A model generated the notes under the pieces. That model was not told the DNA's origin. It was given only the letters and a program-made list of their open reading frames with translations, and did not search any database. Shown in pieces: positions 21,550 through 31,215 of a stretch of DNA of 64,000 bases (its first letter is position 1; every line of letters begins with the position of its first letter). Source of the DNA: Elymus sibiricus (taxonomy: Eukaryota > Streptophyta > Magnoliopsida > Poales > Poaceae); contig CM077676.1 in assembly GCA_039707655.1 (NCBI GenBank), positions 374,732,114-374,796,113 of the forward strand, given 5' to 3'. A program made the position numbers and the translations under genes.

Positions 21550-24160
21550 ATGGCAAGCGGCGAGGGATCGTCAAGGCGTCCTCATGGCCCGGATAGGGGG
21601 GGACTGGGGGAGCTGTTCCGTCGCGCGCCTTCAACTGGAGCGTTTGGCGACGCAGGGATACCTGCCGGATGCGGATCTAGCCGCTACCCGTCCTGGACTA
21701 ACATCCATCGAGGGTCAAGCCCACGCCAAAAATTATCCCTCGCCACAGGTGGATGAGCGAGTATGCTTCGTACCTTTCCTCCTCCGCGGTTTGGGGTTTC
21801 CAATCCACCCATTCCTCCGCGGCTTGCTGGAGTTCTACGGGTTACAGCTACATCATCTCTCTCCGAATTCGGTGCTACATATTGCGGGGTTTGTCGCGCT
21901 CTGCGAGCTACACCTCGACTGCCAGGCGCACTTCAGGTTATGGCGGAAGTTCTTCTGCATCGTGCCCCGCTCTTCGACCGAAAATTATTCGAGGTCGGAG
22001 GAGCCGAAGTCTGCCGAATTGACAAGACTGGCTATCCAGCGGGGACACCTCGGGAGGAGGCCGATTACTGGCCTTCCGAGTGGTTCTATATCACCGACGT
22101 CCTATTGTACGAGCCAGTCCGGCCAGGCCTTCCACCCTTCTCCTTAGATCCACCGAGGAAGCGTTACAGCTGGAGGCCACTGAGTTCGGCTCAAGAGGAA
22201 GACGAAGCCGTGACTAGGCTATCGGCCAAGGTGAAGCTCTTGTCAAGCGCAGGTCTCACCATCATCGATGTGATGGCGGTTGCTCTAGACCAGAGAGTCC
22301 AGCCTCTTCGGCAGCGCCAGCATTTATTGTGCGAGTATAACGGGTCCGATGATGCCTCTCGATCCATCAAGGGGACTTTTATGGACCAAATGACCCTCGG
22401 GGCCGTGCTAGCCAGCATGTACCAAGGGTCAGCCGAGGAGTTTGCTAAGCGCTAATTCCAGGACGGGTTGTCGTACTACAACCCTGCCGATAGTGTAAGT
22501 CTTCATTTCGGGTTTTCCTGCTTTACCTCGGGATTTTTATTATTAATCCATTATATATCGGTTGAATAGCGGTGGAGGCGTTGGCTTGAAGGAGTGAGCA
22601 GTCCAGCTCCAGAACCGGAGTTACACAGTCGCGCAGAAGATCCTCTCTATCACGAGGACGAAGAACTGGGGCTTATCTACGAAGGGAGGAGTTTTTTCCT
22701 GGAGAGCCTTGATGGCTCAAAGGTAGTGGTCGTCCCTGATACACCAGGAACAAGACCAGCCTCATCGGTAACACTCCCTTCCTCTAAGCGAAAGAGAGCC
22801 CCTCGTCTCCTAGTCTCCAGTCTTCTGACTTCTCCTCCAAAGGGGCGGCGCTCCCAACGCCTCCGCAGAGAAACGGCTCCACTGGCAAGGGCTCGGCCAG
22901 AAGGTCAAGAAGCTCCGGCGAGGGCAAGCGAGAGTGTTCCATCCATCATTAGGTAACATTTAGCTTCATGTCATAGAAAAGACATTTCGGGTTCTAACAC
23001 TGCCGAATATTTGCAGACAACCTCCACTCTCCACTGCACATGTGGAGGCCGAGGAAGGCGCGGCCCCGCTCAAGAAGGCAGAGGTCCGAAACCCTGCAAG
23101 GGTTGACCCTGGGGCCGCCCAGCCCGAGGACTCAGCGACATCGGCCACTCCATCCGAAATTCAATGCGCCGCGAATTATCGCCGTCGAAAGGCTTCCTTG
23201 AATAATCCGGCTTTTTCGGACAAGGAGCTTAACGCTCTCAGCGCGGTGGACGCATACCTCGGGGCGACCCGAGGTGCCTTTGACGAGTCGCTGGATGCAG
23301 CTTGACGCGGCACTGTCCGAGGTTGAGCAGGTGAAATTTTTTACCAGAGAGGTGCACGGTAAGCGCTTATTCCTTGAAGTTGGTATCGTCCAAAAATCAG
23401 AGCTGACGCCTAGCATCGTTTGTAGCAGCGGAAGCCCTGGGTCATCTTGAAAGGGATCTGAAGCAGGCCCGTGAAGATCTCGTGTATGCTGAAGCGCAAT
23501 ACCAAGCAAGGCAACATGTGGTCTCGCAGAGAGCGGTCAACGTGGATGTGCTTAGGACTGAAAACGCCCGACAGGCCCAGGAAATTGAGAGCTTAAAAAC
23601 TCGCCTCGCTGCCGCAGAGGCAAAGAATCGGCAAACGAACAACATGATTTATGGTAAGTTAGACAGCACGAAAGACAGTTGTCATGCAATTTGTCCAAGG
23701 AAATGTATCATTCGAAATGTGTTGTTGTTTGACAGTGTTCCTGACTGGCCTTCCTCCGGAGTCGCGGGGTCCGATGTCCGAAGACATGAGCAAGCGTCTG
23801 TCCGAGGTGCATGAAGGAGCTCGGAGAGCGATGAAGGATGTGCACCAGGCGTTATGGCCCGAGGTGATGCCAGTCCCCGAGGACATGGCCGCGCTAGCCG
23901 AACGTCTTAAGAGAGTGCGGCGCCGGATCCAAGCGTGGAAAGTATCAGCTTGCCGAGAGGGTGCCAGAGAGGCCTGGGCCATGGTGAAGACCCATTACAC
24001 CGGTTTGAGGACAACAGAATTAGCAGAGGTAGGACCCCTGGGGCCGGATGGGGGAGAGATCCCGACCAGCCAGGCATACAATAGTGTGATGCTCGCCGCA
24101 CGATTCTCGCAAAAAGATTGCGCACTAGACACCTTAATAGACGGGTTAGACCGTGCTTGA
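21550..24160 (+). pseudogene. Antisense spliced ORF of the gypsy element (PF04195-like 'putative gypsy type transposon' protein)
   Basis: Plus-strand coding opposite to pol, starting MASGEGSSRRPHGPDRGG at 21550. The segment VCFVPFLLRGLGFPIHPFLR, then LLEFYGLQLHHLSPNSVLHI and a following FVALCELHL, matches the grass-specific family Pfam calls 'putative gypsy type transposon'. The frame changes near 21965 and goes on to KRYSWRPLSSAQEEDEAV and to EEFAKR, where a TAA interrupts at 22453. Further exons are separated by plausible GT-AG introns (about 22494-22568, 22954-23017, 23360-23428, 23653-23736) and encode a Ser/Arg-rich part and a coiled coil (HLERDLKQAREDLVYAEAQY). Antisense ORFs in this position are known from Tat-lineage elements such as Grande; their role is unknown. 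This copy carries at least two breaks. Confidence 0.7.
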
Positions 24161-24913
24161 AAAGTGTAGTATGAATTTATGTACCGAGGTATTCTATGTC
24201 AAATATTTCGGCCCGTGCAACCGAACTTTGTCAGCCAGCCGTCGGCTTCCGCCTCCTCGGATAAAGTCCGAGGAGTTTCCCATACTACTGGCCGAAGTTA
24301 TCGAACCAGATACGTCAAGGGACCAGGCAATTGGGCTATGCGGCTCGAAAGACGAGAGGGTAACGGAAGGTTATGTTATATTACTGTTTAACGTAAGAAA
24401 CATCTTCCGAGGAAAATAGTTCTTCCAACAGTTCCTTTCCGCGGGGAATGCGTCGAACACGCCTGTCCAAAGACGGATGACCTCGGGGGTAAAGCCCCTG
24501 GTCGGGGTTTGAAAAGACCCTTGCCACGTTAGTCCTATGTCATAGCCGACCAATCCGTATTATAAGACCGCTAGCTTTTGGCTTTATCCGTCTGAGGTAC
24601 CACACCGGTTGACCCGGGAGTAACAATCACAGCGGTTCTCCCTTTGCCCCCTATCCGAAATATCGGGAACGTAAGGGGCAAGCACAGCAGCCGGGCAACC
24701 CAGCTTGGCCAAATCTTAAAGCGAATTGATGCATATAGTGGCTCGAAAGACAATAGTACATAAGGGGCAGAATAGCTATTGTTTTGAAAAGAACAAGCTA
24801 GGTTGTCCTCGAGGTCATAAAAGAACTTTCCGAGGGGAAAAGATAAGAAAGAAAAAAAGGGGTAAGTCGAAAGAAAAATGCACAAGTTATTTACACAGAC
24901 CGTATACTTGAAG
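24161..24913. other. Non-coding part of the gypsy element between antisense ORF and pol
   Basis: No reading frame with a recognisable domain lies here. It probably holds the 3' ends of the convergent pol and antisense-ORF transcripts. Confidence 0.4.
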
Positions 24914-27229
24914 TTATGCATAGAAGCGTCGGAGTAGCTCCGCGTTCCACGGGTGGGGCTCTAATCGGCCGTCCTCTGGATCTCGGATTCGATAAGCTCC
25001 TCCGATGAGCACTTGGTAAATGATGAACAGTCCGTCCCATTTAGGGGAGAGCTTGTGTTTTTGTTTTTCGGGGTGCAGTCTCATTACGAGATCCCCGACG
25101 TTGAAATCTTTAGCACGGACCTCTCTACCGTGGTAGCGTCGTGCCTGCTGTTGATAAATAGCAGAATGAGCCCGTGCGACGTTGCGCTCTTCCTTGAGAG
25201 CGTCTAAGGCGTGTTGCCGATCGAGTTCGGCCTCCGATTCCTCGTACATGCGCACCCGAGGTGCGTCATGTATGATGTCGCAAGGGAGGACCGCTTCGGC
25301 ACCGTACACTATGAAAAACGGGGTATACCCGGTGGACCGATTGGGTGTTGTACGCAAGCCCCATAAGACGGAATCAAGTTCCTCAACCCATTTGCAATCG
25401 GCCTTTTTAAGGAAGCGAACTAGCCGTGGCTTAATTCCACTAAGGATAAGTCCATTGGCTCGCTCCACCTGCCCATTAGACTGCGGGTGATAGACGGACA
25501 CGTAATCGAGCTTAATGCCCATTTTCTTACACCATGCCTTAACCTCTTTAGCCGTGAAGTTGGTTCCATTGTCTGTTATCAGACTGTGGGGGACACCGTA
25601 ACGATGGACTACCCCCGAAATGAATCCGATGACCTGGACGGCCTCGGCCGAGGTGACCGGCTTTGCTTCGATCCACTTGGTAAATTTGTCTACCATAACG
25701 AGTAGGTACTTATTTTTGTTTGATCCACCCTTGAGTGGCCCAACCACATCGAGCCCCCAGACCGCAAAGGGCCATGTAATGGGAATGGTGCGCAGAGCCG
25801 TAGGGGGCATATGGCTCTGTTTTGCAAATATCTGGCAGCCTGGGCAACGCTGTACCAATGCCGAGGCATCGGCGCTTGCCGTTGGCCAATAGAAACCGGC
25901 ACGAAAAGCCTTGCTGACCAGGGTTCGAGCAGCGACGTGATGTCCGCTCATGCCGGAGTGTATCTCCTGCAGTACAAGTTGTCCTTCTTCCTCGGATATG
26001 CATCTTTGGAGGACGCCCGTTGTACTCATTTTATAAAGTTCCCCTTCATGAACCTTGTAGGCCTTAGACTGCCTTACGATCCGACGTGAGTCGGCTTGGT
26101 TATCAGGGAGTTCTTTTCGGAGTAGGTATGCAAGGAGCGGCTCAGTCCATGGTGCGATCACTACCATGACGGCATGCGCTGAATCCGTTTTCCGGATCAT
26201 GGACCCGCCTATGATACCATCGTCCTTTTCAGGCGGGGGCTGTTGCCCGACATCGTTTGAGTCTGATGTTCCTGTGCTGTCTTGCCAGACTACGGATGGC
26301 TTGAAAAGCCGCTCGAGGAAGGTGTTTTCGGGAACCTTGTCCCGCTTCGCGCCCAACCGAGCGAGAATGTCCGCGGCCTGATTGCTATCTCGGGGTATAT
26401 GGTGAAATTCCAGCCCCTCGAATCTGGCCGAGATCTTTAGGACGGCATTTCGGTAGGCCGTCATCTTGGGGTCTTTGGCGTCAAACTCGCCGTTGATTTG
26501 CGAAATGGCGAGGTTCGAATCACCTCGGACTTTGAGGCATTTGACGCGCATGGAGACCGCTATCCGAAGTCCGTGTAAGAGGGCTTCGTATTCGGCTGCG
26601 TTATTGGAGTCTGTGTACATGATTTGAAGTACGTATCGAATGTTATCTCCCGTGGGGGACGTGAGTATCACGCCAGCCCCTAGGCCGGCAAGCATTTTGG
26701 AGCCATCAAAATACATTGTCCAATGCGAGTAGGTACTATACTCATGGGGGAGTTCGGCTTCGGTCCATTCGGCCACGAAGTCTACCAGCACCTGGGATTT
26801 AATTGCCCGGCGTGGTTTGTAGATAATTTCGAAAGGCAGGAGCTCTATAGCCCATTTGGCGATGCGCCCAGTCGCATCTCTATTATTGATTATGTCACTT
26901 AACGGGACGTCGGAGGCCACGGTTATCGCGCACTCTTGAAAGTAGTGTCGAAGCTTTCGTGATGCCATGAAAACTGCATACGCTATCTTTTGATAGTGAG
27001 GGTAACATGTCTTACAGGGGGTTAAGACCTCGGACACGTAGTATACGGGTTTCTGGACTTGGAACTTATGACCTTCCATGTCTCGTTCGACCACGAGGAC
27101 TGCGCTAACCACCTGGTTTGTGGCCGAGATGTATAATATCATTGGTTCGCAAACGCCTGGTGCTGCCAGGATTGGGTTGGTGGCGAGGAGGGCCTTGATG
27201 TCTTCTAGGGCCGCCGCAGCCTCCTTGGT
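24914..27229 (-). CDS. Retrotransposon RNase H, archaeal-type RNase H and integrase frame
   Basis: Continuation of pol after the TAG, open for about 770 codons; first ATG at 27142. The reverse-transcriptase-linked RNase H comes first. The archaeal-type RNase H follows (WTMYFDGSK at about 141, NNAAEYEALLHGL at about 180, VRGDSNLAI at about 205, DSNQAADILARLG at about 252). The integrase has a zinc domain (IHSGMSGHH...CPGC, about 394-436) and the catalytic DDE residues Asp465 (GLDVVGPL), Asp524 (LITDNGTNF) and Glu560 (GQVERANG). The frame looks intact. Two RNase H domains define Tat-type gypsy elements. Confidence 0.9.
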   Translation of the reverse strand, partial: TKEAAAALEDIKALLATNPILAAPGVCEPMILYISATNQVVSAVLVVERDMEGHKFQVQKPVYYVSEVLTPCKTCYPHYQKIAYAVFMASRKLRHYFQECAITVASDVPLSDIINNRDATGRIAKWAIELLPFEIIYKPRRAIKSQVLVDFVAEWTEAELPHEYSTYSHWTMYFDGSKMLAGLGAGVILTSPTGDNIRYVLQIMYTDSNNAAEYEALLHGLRIAVSMRVKCLKVRGDSNLAISQINGEFDAKDPKMTAYRNAVLKISARFEGLEFHHIPRDSNQAADILARLGAKRDKVPENTFLERLFKPSVVWQDSTGTSDSNDVGQQPPPEKDDGIIGGSMIRKTDSAHAVMVVIAPWTEPLLAYLLRKELPDNQADSRRIVRQSKAYKVHEGELYKMSTTGVLQRCISEEEGQLVLQEIHSGMSGHHVAARTLVSKAFRAGFYWPTASADASALVQRCPGCQIFAKQSHMPPTALRTIPITWPFAVWGLDVVGPLKGGSNKNKYLLVMVDKFTKWIEAKPVTSAEAVQVIGFISGVVHRYGVPHSLITDNGTNFTAKEVKAWCKKMGIKLDYVSVYHPQSNGQVERANGLILSGIKPRLVRFLKKADCKWVEELDSVLWGLRTTPNRSTGYTPFFIVYGAEAVLPCDIIHDAPRVRMYEESEAELDRQHALDALKEERNVARAHSAIYQQQARRYHGREVRAKDFNVGDLVMRLHPEKQKHKLSPKWDGLFIIYQVLIGGAYRIRDPEDGRLEPHPWNAELLRRFYA

Positions 27230-29863
27230 CTATTTGAACGTTTTAGTCTGCTTTAACAGCCTGTACAATGGTAAAGCTTTTTTGCCAAGCCGTGATATAA
27301 AACGACTTAGGGCTGCTACGCAGCCGGCTAGCTTTTGTACATCTTTGAGCTCTGTAGGGACCTCTAAGCGATCCAGGGCTTGAATTTTGGCCGGATTGGC
27401 CTCAATACCTCGGCTAGATACAATGAAGCCAAGGAGTTTGCCAGCCGGGACCCCGAAGACGCATTTTTCGGGGTTGAGTCTTATTTGATATTCCCGTAGG
27501 CTGGTAAATGTATCACGGAGGTTGTCCACCAGTTGGTCGACGCGTTTAGTTTTGACAACCACGTCGTCTACGTAGGCCTCCACAGTTTTTCCGATGTGTT
27601 CTTTTAGGCATGTTTGAATCATACGCTGGTATGTAGCGCCGACGTTCTTTAGCCCGAAGGGCATCGTATTGAAGCAAAACGGTCCGTAGGGCGTAATAAA
27701 TGATGTTGCTGCCTGGTCCGATTCCTTCATTTTTATTTGATGATACCCTGAATAGGCATCTAGGAAGCACAACGCGTCGTGGCCCGCAGTGGCGTCCACA
27801 ATTTGGTCAATACGGGGTAGGGGAAAGGGGTCTTTAGGGCAAGCTTTGTTGAGGTCTTTAAAATCGACGCACAACCGCCAGGACCTATCCTTCTTCGGTA
27901 CCATGACCAAATTGGCTAGCCAGTCGGGGTGTTTTATATCCTTGGTGAATCCTGCCTCCAGTAGCTTTGCCAGTTCCTCGCCCATTGCTTGACGCTTGGG
28001 CTCGGAAAAACGCCGAAGTGTTTGTTTAACAGGCTTATAGCCTGCCCGTATGTTTAGGCTGTGCTCTGCGAGCCTACGGGGTATCCCAGGCATGTCGGAG
28101 GGGTGCCAGGCAAATATGTCCCAGTTTTCCCTAAGGAAAGCGCGTAGGGCTTCGGCAACCTCTGGTTCGAGGTTAGCCCCTATGGACGCCGTTTTAGCGG
28201 GGTCCGTGGGGTGAACTTGGAATTTAATAATCTCGTCGGCCGACTTGAAGGAGGTAGGTTTTGATCTTTTGTCGAGGATGACATCGTCCCGATCGACTTC
28301 GGCGCGTAGTGCGGTTAATTCTTCGGCCGCGAAGGCTTCGGCCAGGGTCTCGAGGGCGAGGGACGCCATTTTATTCTCGGCTTTGAGCACCCTGTCAGGA
28401 TCACTCGAAATGGTAATGATCCCTTTTGGGCCCGGCATCTTGAGCTTCATGTATCCATAGTGCGGTACCGCTTGAAATCTTGAAAAGGCGTCCCGTCCGA
28501 GGATGGCGTGGTATCCGCTTTTGAAAGGCGCGATGTGGAATGTAATCTCCTCAGAGAGATAATTGTCCGAGGTCCCAAAGACTACATCTAGAGTTATCTT
28601 TCCACTGCAGCGTGCCTCTCTCCCGGGCACTATTCCTTTAAAGGTAGTGGTGCTCGGTTCTACGCGTGTTTTGTCGATGTGCATTTTATCCCGAGTGTCT
28701 TCATATATCAAATTCAGGCTGCTGCCTCCGTCCATTAGGACCTTACGGAGGCGGCAGCGGTCCACGATGGGATCGAGGACTAGCGTGGCGGGGCACCTGT
28801 CCATGGTAGACTTCGGCAGATCATCCTGAGTGAAGGAGATCGGCGTGTCCATCCACGCGTCCCGAGGCGATACCCGCCGGATGGCGTTAACTTCCCGTAG
28901 GGCCCGTTTGCGCTGGTTTTTAGACATAAATGTCTCATAAAGCATTAAGACCTCGTCTTCGTCCGAGGTCCGTCCAGAGTGGCTGGAGGTGCCCGCCAAG
29001 AGGGCTGGTCCCCCTTTGGCCACCTGCCTTAGCACCCAACAGTCTCGAAGGCTGTGGGTTGGGCAGGAGTTAATTAATACAGCGTGGATCGGGCATGGTT
29101 TACCCAGAAAGCCGTCCAGGGCCGTTCCGGGGTGATCGGAGGTTCTCTTCATCTTCCGGGGTCGATCACCCGAGGTGTTCCGTTTGTGATTTTTGCGCCG
29201 AGGCGACGACCGGTCGCGTTCCGGGTAGTCCTCACAGATCGAGTCTGTATTCCCCTTGGTTTGCCAGGTGTCTTCAATGGCGCAAAATCGTGCTACCAAG
29301 TTGGTTAATTCAGGGAGTGTTTGGACGCAACGACGGGTGAGGGCGTTCAAGACGCCTTTATCCTCGCATCCGTGCTCAAAAGCGGCGATTATATCAGAGT
29401 CTTGATAATCTAGTATTTTACTCTTGACGATCAAGAACCTGGCCCAGTATTGCCGGATCGGCTCCCCAGAGAGCTGCCGTACGTAGGCTAAGTCCCAGAT
29501 GTCGGATGGGCCGGAGTCGTCGGGACGATATTCCATACAAGAGGTGATCGAACCAGATCCGATCTCTAAAGACTGCAGGCTCGAGACCTCATCACGCTCA
29601 CCCGACGGTGGATCGGTAGTTATCGGTTTAGCCGATTCGATTTGAGAGTCGGTCGTCATTGAGTTGCCGTCCGATCCGTTCTCCAGGAAGTATCTTACCC
29701 CCACGTCAGTGAGGGGGGCCTTCGTTGGAGCCGAAGAGGGGTCATGGTTCACTCCCACGTGACGTGGAGGAGTCTGCGAGACCCAAGCTTCGGAAGTGGA
29801 GACGCGCTCCGCAGGTTTGAAGCCGTTGATCGGCGATCCCATCGATCCCTCTGGCGATCTCAC
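27230..29863 (-). CDS. Retrotransposon gag-protease-reverse transcriptase reading frame (ends at a TAG)
   Basis: About 877 codons. Residues about 100-210 are the gag-like helical region. CPIH...H...DC at about 257-275 is the gag zinc-binding motif. VLMDGGSSLNLIYED holds the protease active site (DGG at about 378-380). From about 590 to 800 lies the reverse transcriptase, with LCVDFKDLNKACPKDPFPLP and the YVDD box at 764-767. The frame stops at TAG 27230-27232, in a position where related elements normally continue into RNase H. The next frame (24914 on) is in the same phase, so a single nonsense codon separates the two halves. The first ATG codons are uncertain because gag begins near the 5' LTR. 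Confidence 0.9.
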   Translation of the reverse strand: MRSPEGSMGSPINGFKPAERVSTSEAWVSQTPPRHVGVNHDPSSAPTKAPLTDVGVRYFLENGSDGNSMTTDSQIESAKPITTDPPSGERDEVSSLQSLEIGSGSITSCMEYRPDDSGPSDIWDLAYVRQLSGEPIRQYWARFLIVKSKILDYQDSDIIAAFEHGCEDKGVLNALTRRCVQTLPELTNLVARFCAIEDTWQTKGNTDSICEDYPERDRSSPRRKNHKRNTSGDRPRKMKRTSDHPGTALDGFLGKPCPIHAVLINSCPTHSLRDCWVLRQVAKGGPALLAGTSSHSGRTSDEDEVLMLYETFMSKNQRKRALREVNAIRRVSPRDAWMDTPISFTQDDLPKSTMDRCPATLVLDPIVDRCRLRKVLMDGGSSLNLIYEDTRDKMHIDKTRVEPSTTTFKGIVPGREARCSGKITLDVVFGTSDNYLSEEITFHIAPFKSGYHAILGRDAFSRFQAVPHYGYMKLKMPGPKGIITISSDPDRVLKAENKMASLALETLAEAFAAEELTALRAEVDRDDVILDKRSKPTSFKSADEIIKFQVHPTDPAKTASIGANLEPEVAEALRAFLRENWDIFAWHPSDMPGIPRRLAEHSLNIRAGYKPVKQTLRRFSEPKRQAMGEELAKLLEAGFTKDIKHPDWLANLVMVPKKDRSWRLCVDFKDLNKACPKDPFPLPRIDQIVDATAGHDALCFLDAYSGYHQIKMKESDQAATSFITPYGPFCFNTMPFGLKNVGATYQRMIQTCLKEHIGKTVEAYVDDVVVKTKRVDQLVDNLRDTFTSLREYQIRLNPEKCVFGVPAGKLLGFIVSSRGIEANPAKIQALDRLEVPTELKDVQKLAGCVAALSRFISRLGKKALPLYRLLKQTKTFK

Positions 29864-29889
29864 AGCGGAACTCTCAATGAAAGCACCAG

Positions 29890-30385
29890 TCTCGGTGTAA
29901 AAACCGGCAGACCTCGGGGTAGGGGGTCCCGAGCTGCGGATCTCGGATCGATGGTAACAGAGACAAAGGAGATGATGTTTTACCCAGGTTCGGGCCCTCT
30001 TAATGGAGGTAAAACCCTACGTCCTGCTCTTGTTTATATTAATGGAGATGTATCGAGTACAGAGTTGATCTACCTCAAGATCGTAATATGTGTCTAACTT
30101 CTAAGGCTAGGTGTTTGATATTGCGTATATGTCCCTATTATGGGCTAAACCCTATGGCTTATATACACGCCAGGGAGGGTATCTAGGGTTACAAAGTCGG
30201 TATGCTAGGAGATAGGCGGCAAGAAAGATCTTGGAGTATACGTCAAGCCTTCGGTAGAAACATCCTTGATCACGCCTCCCACGTACAGTCTTCGGAGTCC
30301 ATCTTGGTTACGTGCGGGGGTATATCGGCCCAACCGAGGAGACAGGTTGGCCCGGTTAGTACCCCCTCATTCTAGGACACCATCA
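29890..30385 (-). repeat. 5' LTR of the gypsy element
   Basis: 496 bp, matching the other LTR apart from about 13 substitutions. One substitution sits in the terminal dinucleotide: the element-sense end reads CACCGAGA rather than CACCGACA. CTGGTGCTTTCATTGAGAG follows on the minus strand, where a primer-binding site is expected; I could not assign the tRNA. Confidence 0.9.
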
Positions 30386-30390
30386 CTTAA

Positions 30391-30700
30391 GCTTAGAGGT
30401 TCCAGTGTCGTTGCGCCCTTTTGAGCTTGGCTGATGTGTAAACATGATCAAATGGTGCTTTTAGTTTTTGAATCGTCTGTAAGCTTGTTATAACAATCCT
30501 TGGATAGAAACGGTTCTAGATGTGCTCGTCTTCCACTTATGGAAAGTAGTACGCAGGATCCGGGTTAGATTCTCTCAATCATTTTCGACGGATCCACTGT
30601 TGTTGTCTACATATGGTCACAAACAATCACTGTGCTTTTGCGCCGTGTGTTAACTAGTAGTTGTGATAAAAATAATATGTGTGAATGAGTGTCCTAGAAA
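30391..30700 (+). other. Displaced 3' UTR of F-box copy 1
   Basis: AACATGATCAAATGGTGCTT and GTCTGTAAGCTTGTTATAAC match, in the same order, the 3' flanks of F-box copies 3 and 4. The gypsy element therefore split the 3' UTR of copy 1. Nothing else is visible. Confidence 0.6.
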
Positions 30701-30921
30701 ACATTTGGATCAAAAGGCATGACCGTGACTCTGTTTCAAATGGAATCTTGCGTATCGTGACCTTACGGCCGTGCCTCTCACAGTGAACGTGTCGGTGGAA
30801 AATTTTTGAATACAAGGAAACACGATGCACGTACAACCGTGCCTGTGTTGCCTTTAGAACAGTACCTCTCGTATCTACCTCTCGTATACACACAAAGGCA
30901 GGTGCAGTTGAGTGGGTCAAT

Positions 30922-31041
30922 AAGGCTTCTAAATGCGCTCGCCTTAGATTATCCTCAAGTTGCTCCTACGCGAGTTTGGATTTAGAAGACAGAAGAGTTG
31001 AATACCTGGATTTGACGGATGCATTCAGGTGTGGATGCTGA
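30922..31041 (+). pseudogene. FBD-domain 3' fragment
   Basis: An isolated stretch reads WVNKASKCARLRLSSS, a short spacer, LDLEDRRVEYLDLTDAFRC, then GC and TGA. This corresponds to the last 40 residues of the FBD exon of the neighbouring F-box genes. No upstream F-box or LRR sequence accompanies it, and GAGGCACG repeats lie on both sides. It is a truncated duplicate, not part of copy 1, whose own FBD end is at 20702. Confidence 0.75.
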
Positions 31042-31109
31042 AAACAGGTGTGCGAATAAACGTGTGCCTCCCAGTGTGAACTGAACGAGCGACCTCTCTG
31101 TCATGTATA

Positions 31110-31215
31110 TTTTTGAACAAATCATGCCTCTCAGTAACTTTGATTGTCCTTAGTTTATGCGGTCGGTTATTGCAACACTATCAGATGTCAATTTTAATCT
31201 TTTACTCTCAGTGGC
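31110..31215 (+). other. Relic of a coiled-coil gene 3' region
   Basis: AACTTTGATTGTCCTTAGTT, ATTGCAACACTATCAGATGT and TTTTAATCTTTTAC match the distal part of the 3' flank of copies A, C and D. No coding sequence precedes it. Confidence 0.5.

Larger units (their letters stand above)
20731..30385 (-). mobile_element. Gypsy LTR retrotransposon, Tat lineage, 9655 bp, TSD CTTAA
   Basis: Two 496-bp LTRs (20731-21226 and 29890-30385) flank an internal region, and CTTAA occurs just outside both ends (20726-20730, 30386-30390). Coding runs on the minus strand: gag, aspartic protease, reverse transcriptase, RNase H, a second archaeal-type RNase H and integrase. The dual RNase H marks the Tat lineage. 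On the opposite strand, between pol and the 3' LTR, lies a spliced ORF. By eye about 13 of 496 LTR positions differ, so the insertion is fairly recent on the grass timescale. The element landed just after the stop of F-box copy 1. One TAG interrupts pol, and frames of the antisense ORF are broken, so this copy is probably not autonomous. Confidence 0.93.
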
